The translations under genes and the position numbers were made by a program. From Pseudomonadota bacterium (GTDB lineage Bacteria; Pseudomonadota; Gammaproteobacteria; Burkholderiales; Burkholderiaceae_E), in NCBI GenBank assembly GCA_023389175.1, contig JAEWEW010000403.1, forward strand, positions 1 through 6,322: a DNA stretch of 6,322 bases, written 5' to 3'. A model generated the notes under the pieces. The model was not told the origin of the DNA, did not search any database, and saw only the letters and a program-made list of their open reading frames with translations. Of this stretch, positions 1 to 4,624 are shown one piece after another; the first letter of the stretch is position 1; each line of letters begins with the position of its first letter.

Positions 1-500
1 GCGCTGCGCTTGGGATCGTGCTTGTCGTCCCACTTGATGTCCGTCGGAATGCCGCGGCCGTTGTCCAGCACCGAGATGGAGTTGTCGGTGTGGATGGTGA
101 CGATGATCTCGTCGCAGTAGCCCGCCAGCGCCTCGTCCACCGCGTTGTCGACCACCTCGAAGACCAGGTGGTGCAGGCCGGTGCCGTCGGAGGTGTCGCC
201 GATGTACATGCCGGGGCGCTTGCGCACCGCCTCCAGGCCTTCCAGGATCTGGATGGAGGTGGAGTCGTAGCCGGGCCGGACCTCGACCGTGGGCTGGTCG
301 TGGCCGTTGCCATTGCCGTTCCCATTACCGTTGCCGGACGCACCGGCGCCGTGGCCGTTGCCGGGCCCGCCGTTGCTGCCGTTGCCTTGGCCTTCGGGCT
401 CGTCGCCCGCCTGGCCGTGGAGTTGGGGTTCCGTGGCTTTGTCCGCTGTCTTCTTGGGTTTCGGATCCGGGTATTGCGCGTCGCTTGTGCTGGGAATCAT
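1..500 (-). CDS. gyrB: DNA gyrase subunit B, N-terminal part (cut by window edge)
   Basis: GyrB is the ATPase subunit of DNA gyrase, which pairs with GyrA to introduce negative supercoils in the cytoplasm. The start of the GHKL ATPase domain is present: STSIQILEGLEAVRKRPGMY at about residues 80-99, then IGDTSDGTGLHHLVFEVV, DNAVDEALAGYC (with the ATP-binding Glu/Asn helix) and LDNGRGIPTD. The family core normally begins within about 5-15 residues of the N-terminus. Here the equivalent Tyr is residue 78, so about 70 extra residues precede it, rich in Gly, Asn, Pro and His. The start ATG at 498-500 is the only option: no ATG, GTG, TTG or CTG codon lies between it and the core, and an in-frame TGA lies just upstream. 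The gene follows dnaN with 7 bp between them. A GAGGA about 12 nt before the ATG, inside the end of dnaN, is a loosely spaced ribosome site. The gene continues beyond position 1. Identity is near certain. Confidence 0.97.
   Translation of the reverse strand, partial: MIPSTSDAQYPDPKPKKTADKATEPQLHGQAGDEPEGQGNGSNGGPGNGHGAGASGNGNGNGNGNGHDQPTVEVRPGYDSTSIQILEGLEAVRKRPGMYIGDTSDGTGLHHLVFEVVDNAVDEALAGYCDEIIVTIHTDNSISVLDNGRGIPTDIKWDDKHDPKRS
303..335 (-). repeat. Hexanucleotide microsatellite-like repeat coding (Gly-Asn)n in gyrB
   Basis: On the coding strand this is a GGN-AAY hexamer repeated five times plus one GGC, encoding alternating Gly-Asn at GyrB residues 56-66. Third positions vary (GGC/GGT/GGG, AAC/AAT), so the copies are imperfect at DNA level but exact at protein level. 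It forms the end of a longer Gly/Asn/His-rich linker (about residues 37-67). Confidence 0.85.
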
Positions 501-507
501 CGGACTG

Positions 508-1611
508 CTAGATCCTCATGGGCATGATCACGTACTTGAAGCTGTCGTCACCGGGCAGGCTCAACAGGGCGCTGGAGCTGGAATCCCCGAACTCGGCCTT
601 GACCAGGTCGACCTTCAGGTTCCCGAGGACGTCGAGCAGGTAGGAGACGTTGAAGCCGATCTCGAGCGGCTGGCCCTCGTAGTCGACGGCGAGCTCCTCA
701 GTGGCCTCTTCCTGCTCCGCGTTGCTGCTCTGGATCTTGAGCTGCGAGGGCGCGAGGGAGAGCCGCACGCCCTTGAACTTCTCGTTGGTGAGGATGGAGG
801 CGCGGGAGAGCGCGCCGGCGAACTGCTCGCGGTTCACCACGATGGCCTTGCTGTAGCCGCTCGGGATCACCCGCTGGTAGTCCGGGAACTTGCCCTCGAC
901 CAGCTTGGTCACGAACTCGACCTCGCCGAAGGCGATGCGGATCTGGTTGCCGATCACCTGCACCGTGGCCGGCTCCTCGCTGTCGGCCAGGAGGCGCAGC
1001 AGCTCGTTGACGGTCTTCCTCGGCATGATCACCTCGGCCGCGGCGCTGGCGTTGTCGCCCTCCTGCGAGCAGAAGGCGAGGCGATGGCCGTCGGTCGCGA
1101 CGCCACGGATGCCGTTCGGGCTCAGCACCAGCAGCAGGCCGTTCAGGTAGAAGCGGATGTCCTGCTGCGCCATCGCGAAGTGCACCATCTGCAGCAGGTG
1201 GCGCAGGCGCCGCTGCTCGAGGGTTGCCTCAGAGACCACCTCCTTGCCGATCGCGAGCGTCGGGAAATCCGCGGCCGGCAGCGTCTGCAGCGAGAAGCGG
1301 CTCTTGCCGCACTTGACCGAGAGCTTGTTGCCGTTCAGCTCCACCGCCACCTCGGACTCCGGCAGCGCGCGCAGGATGTCCATGAGCTTGCGGGCCGAGA
1401 CGGTGAGCGCGGCATCCTCGCCGCCCGCGCCGATCGCGGCGCGGGTCTGCACCTGCATCTCGATGTCCGTGCCGGTGAACGACACGCTCTCGCCTTCCTT
1501 GCGGAGCAGCACGTTGGCCAGGATCGGCAGCGTGTGGCGCTTCTCGACGATCCCGGCCACCGTCTGCAACGGCTTCAGGATGGCATCCCGGGAGGCTTTG
1601 ATGATCTGCAT
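508..1611 (-). CDS. dnaN: DNA polymerase III beta subunit (sliding clamp)
   Basis: DnaN forms the ring-shaped dimeric clamp that holds DNA polymerase III on the template and recruits other polymerases and repair proteins. The protein has 367 residues, the usual family length. Family sequence is seen throughout: MQIIKASRDAILKPLQTVAG at the N-terminus, EKRHTLPILANVLL (about 23-36), VATDGHRLAF (about 171-180), VEGKFPDYQRVIP (about 238-250) and the C-terminal YVIMPMRI, which forms part of the client-peptide pocket. The frame stays open 22 codons further upstream, but the ATG at 1611 is chosen because family homology starts exactly there and AGGGA lies 7 nt before it. The gene lies between the candidate origin region and gyrB, in the same direction as dnaA and gyrB. 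recF, found between dnaN and gyrB in many bacteria, is absent here. Identity is near certain. Confidence 0.98.
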   Translation of the reverse strand: MQIIKASRDAILKPLQTVAGIVEKRHTLPILANVLLRKEGESVSFTGTDIEMQVQTRAAIGAGGEDAALTVSARKLMDILRALPESEVAVELNGNKLSVKCGKSRFSLQTLPAADFPTLAIGKEVVSEATLEQRRLRHLLQMVHFAMAQQDIRFYLNGLLLVLSPNGIRGVATDGHRLAFCSQEGDNASAAAEVIMPRKTVNELLRLLADSEEPATVQVIGNQIRIAFGEVEFVTKLVEGKFPDYQRVIPSGYSKAIVVNREQFAGALSRASILTNEKFKGVRLSLAPSQLKIQSSNAEQEEATEELAVDYEGQPLEIGFNVSYLLDVLGNLKVDLVKAEFGDSSSSALLSLPGDDSFKYVIMPMRI

Positions 1612-1618
1612 GCGGGTT

Positions 1619-1623
1619 TCCCT
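1619..1623 (-). promoter_or_regulatory. dnaN ribosome binding site
   Basis: AGGGA on the minus strand sits 7 nt before the ATG at 1611. It decides the dnaN start in favour of the internal ATG over the upstream in-frame ATG at 1677, which also lacks homology to the family. Confidence 0.75.
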
Positions 1624-1665
1624 GCTTTCTCTTTTCTCTTTATAAATTAGGAAGATGTTGTTGTT
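1624..1665. other. AT-rich tract, possible DNA unwinding element and dnaN promoter area
   Basis: Within otherwise GC-rich DNA this stretch is a pyrimidine/AT-rich run containing TTTATAAATTA (1639-1649) and a threefold GTT repeat at 1657-1665. On the minus strand TATAAA at 1644-1639 could be a -10 for dnaN, but no good -35 is seen at the right distance. Low melting stability next to a DnaA box suggests a possible unwinding site. Confidence 0.4.
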
Positions 1666-1682
1666 GGTGCTGCGCACCTTCC

Positions 1683-1691
1683 TGTGGATAC
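1683..1691 (-). promoter_or_regulatory. DnaA box (one mismatch)
   Basis: The minus strand reads GTATCCACA, differing from TTATCCACA only at the first base. It lies about 70 bp upstream of dnaN, next to the short GC palindrome GGTGC-TGC-GCACC (1666-1678) and the AT-rich tract. Confidence 0.6.
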
Positions 1692-1863
1692 CTGCCGTTC
1701 GTCCTTTGTTCTAGGCCATTCGGCGGGTGGACAGCCTTGTGCGGAATCGGTATCCGGTGTCGCAAGGCGTTGTGGACTGATCGGGCCCCGCCCGGATATG
1801 CCCAGGCTGCGCACAATCCTTCCGGCGGCTTTCCCCAGGGCTATCCCCAATTCGAGGCAGGGG

Positions 1864-1872
1864 TTGTCCACA
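1864..1872 (+). promoter_or_regulatory. DnaA box (one mismatch)
   Basis: TTGTCCACA differs from TTATCCACA only at the third base. It lies about 90 bp from the dnaA stop codon, just before the hairpin cluster at 1883-1950, and points the opposite way to the box at 1683-1691. Confidence 0.6.
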
Positions 1873-1882
1873 GGAAGGCTCC

Positions 1883-1950
1883 TCAAGGAAACGCCGGGCC
1901 GCCCTAAGTTTCCTTGACCCCCTCGGGGGGCCTGACGCGCAAGCGGCAGG
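1883..1950. repeat. Cluster of three abutting hairpins 3' of dnaA
   Basis: Three inverted repeats follow each other without gaps. The first is TCAAGGAAAC (1883-1892) paired with GTTTCCTTGA (1908-1917), a perfect 10-bp stem around a 15-nt GC-rich loop. The second is CCCCC-TC-GGGGGG (1918-1930), giving 4-5 GC pairs. The third is at 1931-1950: CCTG, a mismatch, CGC, loop GCAA, GCG, CAGG. In the dnaA transcript they begin about 13 nt after the stop codon. No T-run follows, so a classical intrinsic terminator is not supported. The cluster may attenuate read-through into dnaN, stabilise the mRNA 3' end, or form an origin structure. Confidence 0.55.
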
Positions 1951-1963
1951 TCGGGGGGCGCTA

Positions 1964-3487
1964 TCAAAGGAACTCCCGCAGGGTCTGGTCCAGCACGTGG
2001 ATCTGGTGGTTGAGCTCCGGCTTGTGGGTGCGCAGCTCGCCGATCTTGCGAACCGCGTAGAGCACCGTGGTGTGGTCCTTGCCGCCGAAGGCCTCGCCGA
2101 TCTCCGGCAGGCTCTTTTGCGTGAGCTCCTTGGCGAGGTACATGGCGAACTGGCGGGGAAGCGCGATCTTCGCGGGCTTCCTCTTGGAGTACATGTCCGC
2201 GAGCTTCAGCTTGTAGTAGTCCGCCACCGTCCGCTGGATCAGCTCGATCGAGATCTGGCCGCGGTTGAAGGAGAGGATGTCCTTCAGCGCCTCCTTCACC
2301 AGCTCGAGCTCGATCGGCTGGTTGCGGAACCCGGCGAAGTGCACGATCCGCTGCAGCGCGCCTTCCAGCTCCCGGACGTTCTGGCGGATGTGCTTGGCGA
2401 CGAAGTAGGCGACGTCCTCCGGCAGCCGGATGCCGCCCTGCTCGGCCTTGCGCAGCAGGATGGCGACCCGCATCTCCAGCTCCGGCGGCTCGATCGCGAC
2501 GATCAGGCCGGAGTTGAAGCGCGAGACCAGCCGGTCGTCGATGTTGGAGAGCTCTTTCGGGTAGGTATCGCTCGTGATCAGGATCTGCCGGTGGTCCGCG
2601 ACCAGCGACTCGAACACGTAGAAGAACTCCTCCTGGGAGCGCTTCTTCTCCGACAGGAACTGGATGTCGTCGATCAGCAGCAGGTCCAGCGACTGGTAGT
2701 AGCGCTTGAAGGACTCCACCGCCTCGCGCCGCAGCGCCGAGACCATGTCCTGGAAGAACTGGTTGGCGGTGACGTAGCGGATGGCCGCGTTCGGCTCCCG
2801 GGCCAGGATGGCATTGCCGACCGCATGCATCAGGTGGGTCTTGCCGAGCCCCACCCCGCCGTGGATGAAGAGCGGGTTGTAGGCGCCGCCGGGCCGTTCC
2901 GAAACCTGCAGCGCCGCCGCGCGGGCGAGGTCGTTGGCCTTGCCGGTCACGAAGGTGGTGAAGGTAAGGTCCGGGTTGAGCTTGGTGCGCTCGTCCGCCG
3001 GACGGGTGCCGGGGCCGAGGCTGGCAAGCGCGGCGCTGCTGGCCGGGCCGACCGGCGATTCGGGTCCCGACGCCGCAATGCCTTGGTTATGAGCGAAGTG
3101 ACTACTTGCTTCAGCAAGGCCTGTCGGCTGCTGTGACAGCCCGGAAGGGGTACCGGTCAATGCCCCCGCCTGCGCGTTCGCCTGGGCACCGGCCAGGACC
3201 GGGCCATGGTCGAGCTCGCCGTTCGCCGTGGCCGACGGCGCCTGGCTGGCGATCTCGAACTGTACCGAGACGTCCGGATCGAACCGCTCCTGCAGGCTGT
3301 TGCTGATGAGGCGCTGGTACTGCTTGCGCACCACGTCCAGCTTCACCTGGTTCGGCGCCCCCAGGCGCACCACCCGGCCCGCCGGATCGAACCCGAGGAA
3401 GACGAGCGGCTTGATCCAGGTGCGGAACGCCTGTTCCGAGAGCTTCGTGGAAAGCAGCTCAGTGCATTCCTGCCAACGATCCTGCAT
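1964..3487 (-). CDS. dnaA: Chromosomal replication initiator protein DnaA
   Basis: DnaA-ATP binds DnaA boxes, oligomerises and melts oriC to start replication; it also acts as a transcription factor. The 507 residues show all four domains. Domain I (about 1-80) starts MQDRWQECTELL and contains WIKPL. Domain II (about 81-172) is a long Ala/Gly/Ser/Pro/Gln linker. Domain III is the AAA+ module with Walker A GGVGLGKT (210-217), Walker B LLIDD (270-274), sensor 1 region ITSDTYP (304-310), an arginine-finger candidate R323 in VSRF and sensor 2 in NVRELEGAL (R372). Domain IV carries the DNA-binding helix-turn-helix, with ALPRQFAMYLAKEL and the DnaA signature GGKDHTTVLYAVRKI (468-482). The ATG at 3487 is chosen because domain I homology begins there; no strong ribosome site precedes it. 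Expression is probably self-regulated through the DnaA box in its promoter. Identity is near certain. Confidence 0.99.
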   Translation of the reverse strand: MQDRWQECTELLSTKLSEQAFRTWIKPLVFLGFDPAGRVVRLGAPNQVKLDVVRKQYQRLISNSLQERFDPDVSVQFEIASQAPSATANGELDHGPVLAGAQANAQAGALTGTPSGLSQQPTGLAEASSHFAHNQGIAASGPESPVGPASSAALASLGPGTRPADERTKLNPDLTFTTFVTGKANDLARAAALQVSERPGGAYNPLFIHGGVGLGKTHLMHAVGNAILAREPNAAIRYVTANQFFQDMVSALRREAVESFKRYYQSLDLLLIDDIQFLSEKKRSQEEFFYVFESLVADHRQILITSDTYPKELSNIDDRLVSRFNSGLIVAIEPPELEMRVAILLRKAEQGGIRLPEDVAYFVAKHIRQNVRELEGALQRIVHFAGFRNQPIELELVKEALKDILSFNRGQISIELIQRTVADYYKLKLADMYSKRKPAKIALPRQFAMYLAKELTQKSLPEIGEAFGGKDHTTVLYAVRKIGELRTHKPELNHQIHVLDQTLREFL

Positions 3488-3599
3488 GATTGGCCAGAGG
3501 GTTCCGAATGATTATTTGGACATCTTGTTAGGGGCGACGGCGGGCGCCGTCCGGATCGCCCGGTTTTTCGTGCACTTTGGGGTGCTGCCGGGACTCGTC

Positions 3600-3628
3600 A
3601 TTATAACTTATCCACAAGCGGCAACGCC
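3600..3628 (-). promoter_or_regulatory. Predicted dnaA promoter
   Basis: On the minus strand a perfect -10 TATAAT occupies 3605-3600. The -35 at 16-18 bp spacing is poor (GGCGTT or TGGCGT). Transcription would begin near 3593 and leave a leader of about 105 nt before the dnaA ATG. The perfect DnaA box at 3608-3616 lies wholly inside the -35/-10 spacer, which would allow DnaA to block RNA polymerase. Confidence 0.55.
3608..3616 (+). promoter_or_regulatory. Consensus DnaA box between dnaA and rpmH
   Basis: TTATCCACA matches the E. coli R1-type consensus exactly. It sits 2 bp from the minus-strand TATAAT of the predicted dnaA promoter and 19 bp upstream of the rpmH -35. A single isolated box fits autoregulation of dnaA better than a full origin, though origin function in this gap cannot be excluded. 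Confidence 0.8.
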
Positions 3629-3635
3629 ACCCTGA

Positions 3636-3664
3636 TTGACAGAATCGACCGGATCGAGTGCAAT
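3636..3664 (+). promoter_or_regulatory. Predicted rpmH operon promoter
   Basis: A perfect -35 TTGACA (3636-3641) is followed after 17 bp by TGCAAT (3659-3664), which matches four of six positions of TATAAT. Transcription would start near 3671, giving a leader of about 60 nt before rpmH. It could serve rpmH, rnpA, yidD and yidC together, as the genes overlap and no terminator is seen between them. Confidence 0.6.
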
Positions 3665-3730
3665 AGAAGGCTTTTCTGAAAACCGGGTTCGGGTCGCCTT
3701 GCCTGCCCGAAGCCGTCTTGGAAATCCACC

Positions 3731-3865
3731 ATGAAACGCACCTACCAGCCCTCCGTCTGCCGGCGCAAGCGAACCCACGGCTTCCTCGTCCGCCAGAAGA
3801 CCCGCGGCGGCCGGGCCGTCCTTCGTGCCCGTCGTGCCAAGGGGCGCCACCGCCTCGCCGTCTGA
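3731..3865 (+). CDS. rpmH: 50S ribosomal protein L34
   Basis: L34 is a small basic protein of the large ribosomal subunit that binds 23S rRNA. The 44-residue product is full length and unmistakable: MKRTYQPSVCRRKRTHGFLV, then RQKTRGGRAVLRARRAKGRH and the C-terminal RLAV. The ATG at 3731 is fixed by the invariant MKRT(Y/F)QPS start, with GGAA 7 nt upstream as a modest ribosome site. Cys10 stands where Thr or Asn is usual, a minor variation. It is the first gene of the rightward block, divergent from dnaA, with a predicted promoter at 3636-3664. Its last 41 bp overlap the open frame of rnpA in another reading frame. Confidence 0.97.
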   Translation: MKRTYQPSVCRRKRTHGFLVRQKTRGGRAVLRARRAKGRHRLAV

Positions 3866-4328
3866 GAACGGCGCGGCCGGGTCGCGCGCGGCCGGGCCGA
3901 TAGCGCCGGCGGCCGCAAAGCGGCCTGGCGCACCAGGCCGGGGAACCTGCCGGACGCGAGTCCGGATCACCGGCACCTATTTCGAGCTCACCGACCGGCC
4001 AGGCACTTCAAGCGGAGCGTCCGGCCGGATCATGATCAGCGTCGCCAAGCGGCTGGTGCCCTCGGCGGTGCGACGAAACACCGTCAAGCGCATCGTCAGG
4101 GAGGCCTGGCGCGCCGGCATCCATCTCAACGATGACAGGATCTTCCTGGTCAGGCTCAGGCAATATCCCGGCGGCCGCCGCCCCAAGGGCGGTGCGCGTG
4201 CCCGGCAGCGCGTCGATCTCGCCAAGCCAGGCGCCACGCCGGCACCGACCATGGGGCTGGCCGCTGTCAAGCGCCTGCTGCGCGCGGATGCGGACCGGGT
4301 GATCGCCGGCCTGCGGACCTCGCGATGA
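3825..4328 (+). CDS. rnpA: Ribonuclease P protein component (start uncertain)
   Basis: RnpA is the protein subunit of RNase P, which assists the catalytic RNA in trimming the 5' leader of pre-tRNAs. The family core is seen as RITGTYFELTDRP (about 47-59), RIMISVAKRL (68-77) and the basic RNR signature AVRRNTVKRIVREAWR (81-96), followed by IFLVRLR. The frame gives 167 residues, longer than the usual 110-140. The first 45 residues (Ala/Gly/Pro/Arg-rich) lack the normal N-terminal helix, and residues about 113-143 are a basic, proline-rich insertion. The only ATG/GTG/TTG/CTG starts upstream of the core are GTG at 3825 and GTG at 3834, both inside rpmH and without a visible ribosome site; the next is ATG 4032, which would delete conserved sequence. 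The gene ends in an ATGA overlap with yidD. Family identity is firm from core and position; the N-terminus is not. Confidence 0.88.
   Translation: MPVVPRGATASPSENGAAGSRAAGPIAPAAAKRPGAPGRGTCRTRVRITGTYFELTDRPGTSSGASGRIMISVAKRLVPSAVRRNTVKRIVREAWRAGIHLNDDRIFLVRLRQYPGGRRPKGGARARQRVDLAKPGATPAPTMGLAAVKRLLRADADRVIAGLRTSR
3921..3965 (+). repeat. Two strong hairpins between rpmH and the RnpA core
   Basis: CGGCCTGG-CGCA-CCAGGCCG (3921-3940) is a perfect 8-bp stem. It is followed after 9 nt by CCGGAC-GCGA-GTCCGG (3950-3965), a perfect 6-bp stem closed by a GNRA-type tetraloop. A direct 11-bp repeat GCGCGGCCGGG lies just upstream (3871-3881 and 3886-3896, 15-bp period). They fall in the poorly conserved N-terminal part of the rnpA frame, where RNA structure may matter more than protein sequence. 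Confidence 0.6.
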
Positions 4329-4624
4329 CCTCTCACCCGCCAGGCATGCAACCGACAGGCCATCACGGCCCGGCCGGGATGCCGGTGCGCCTGCTGGTCG
4401 GTGCGATCGGCCTCTATCGGCTGGCGGTCAGCCCGGTGCTGCCCCCGAGCTGCCGCTATTGGCCGAGCTGCTCCGAATACGCGATCGAATCGATCCGCAG
4501 CCACGGCGCCCTGCGCGGCGGCTGGCTGGCGGCGCGGCGGCTCTGCCGCTGCCATCCCTGGGCCGCGGGCGGCATCGACCTGCCGCCGCCCCGACGCCCA
4601 ACCCTGGATTCCCAAGCCTCATGA
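4325..4624 (+). CDS. yidD: Membrane protein insertion efficiency factor YidD
   Basis: YidD is a small inner-membrane-associated protein that aids insertion of membrane proteins, working alongside YidC. The 99 residues contain the family pattern: an amphipathic/hydrophobic segment MPVRLLVGAIGLYRLAVSP (19-37), then CRYWPSCSEYAIESI (43-57), HGALRGGWLAARRLCRCHPW (60-79) and GGIDLPPP (82-89), where the usual form is G-x-DPVP. Conserved Cys residues 43, 49, 74 and 76 are present. The ATG at 4325 overlaps the rnpA stop by ATGA. An in-frame ATG at 4379 (Met19) begins closer to where most family members start, so an 81-residue product is possible. The end overlaps the yidC start by ATGA. Confidence 0.93.
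   Translation: MTSHPPGMQPTGHHGPAGMPVRLLVGAIGLYRLAVSPVLPPSCRYWPSCSEYAIESIRSHGALRGGWLAARRLCRCHPWAAGGIDLPPPRRPTLDSQAS

Larger units (their letters stand above)
1612..1963. other. dnaA-dnaN intergenic region, candidate chromosomal origin (oriC)
   Basis: This 352-bp gap carries no convincing gene. It has elements expected of an origin: two DnaA-box-like 9-mers each one mismatch from TTATCCACA (1683-1691 minus, 1864-1872 plus), weaker candidates such as CTATCCCCA at 1841-1849 (two mismatches), an AT-rich tract near dnaN at about 1624-1665, and a hairpin cluster at 1883-1950. A 7-bp inverted pair GGATACC (1686-1692) and GGTATCC (1749-1755) is also present. Only one GATC occurs, so there is no Dam/SeqA-style enrichment. 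Bacterial origins commonly lie beside dnaA, but the dnaA-rpmH gap is a competing location, so this remains an inference. Confidence 0.5.

Noticed and set aside
289..1650. Long plus-strand open frame (453 codons) opposite gyrB and dnaN
   Set aside because: It is antisense to two well-conserved genes, has a low-complexity translation with no family features, and is expected from codon bias in GC-rich DNA.
1612..1677. Extended dnaN start at the upstream ATG (1677)
   Set aside because: The 22 extra residues do not resemble DnaN, while the internal ATG at 1611 has AGGGA at 7 nt and begins exactly at family homology.
1771..1779. Further DnaA boxes at 1738-1746, 1771-1779 and 1807-1815
   Set aside because: Each has three or more mismatches to TTATCCACA, within what chance gives.
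1918..1930. Intrinsic terminator for dnaA
   Set aside because: The C/G stem is strong but no T-run follows it on either strand, so a classical terminator cannot be supported; it is kept only as part of the hairpin cluster.
1647..1967. Small open frames on both strands in the dnaA-dnaN gap (106 and 77 codons)
   Set aside because: No homology recognised, no good ribosome sites, and they run through DnaA boxes and hairpins; non-coding origin or regulatory DNA explains the region better.
1997..3136. Long plus-strand open frame (379 codons) opposite dnaA
   Set aside because: Antisense shadow of dnaA; its Leu/Val/Arg/Asp/Glu-rich translation is the mirror of dnaA codon use and shows no domain.
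3608..3976. Minus-strand open frame (122 codons) across the rpmH promoter and gene
   Set aside because: It lies opposite rpmH and its promoter elements, and the translation is Ala/Gly/Pro-rich without family features.
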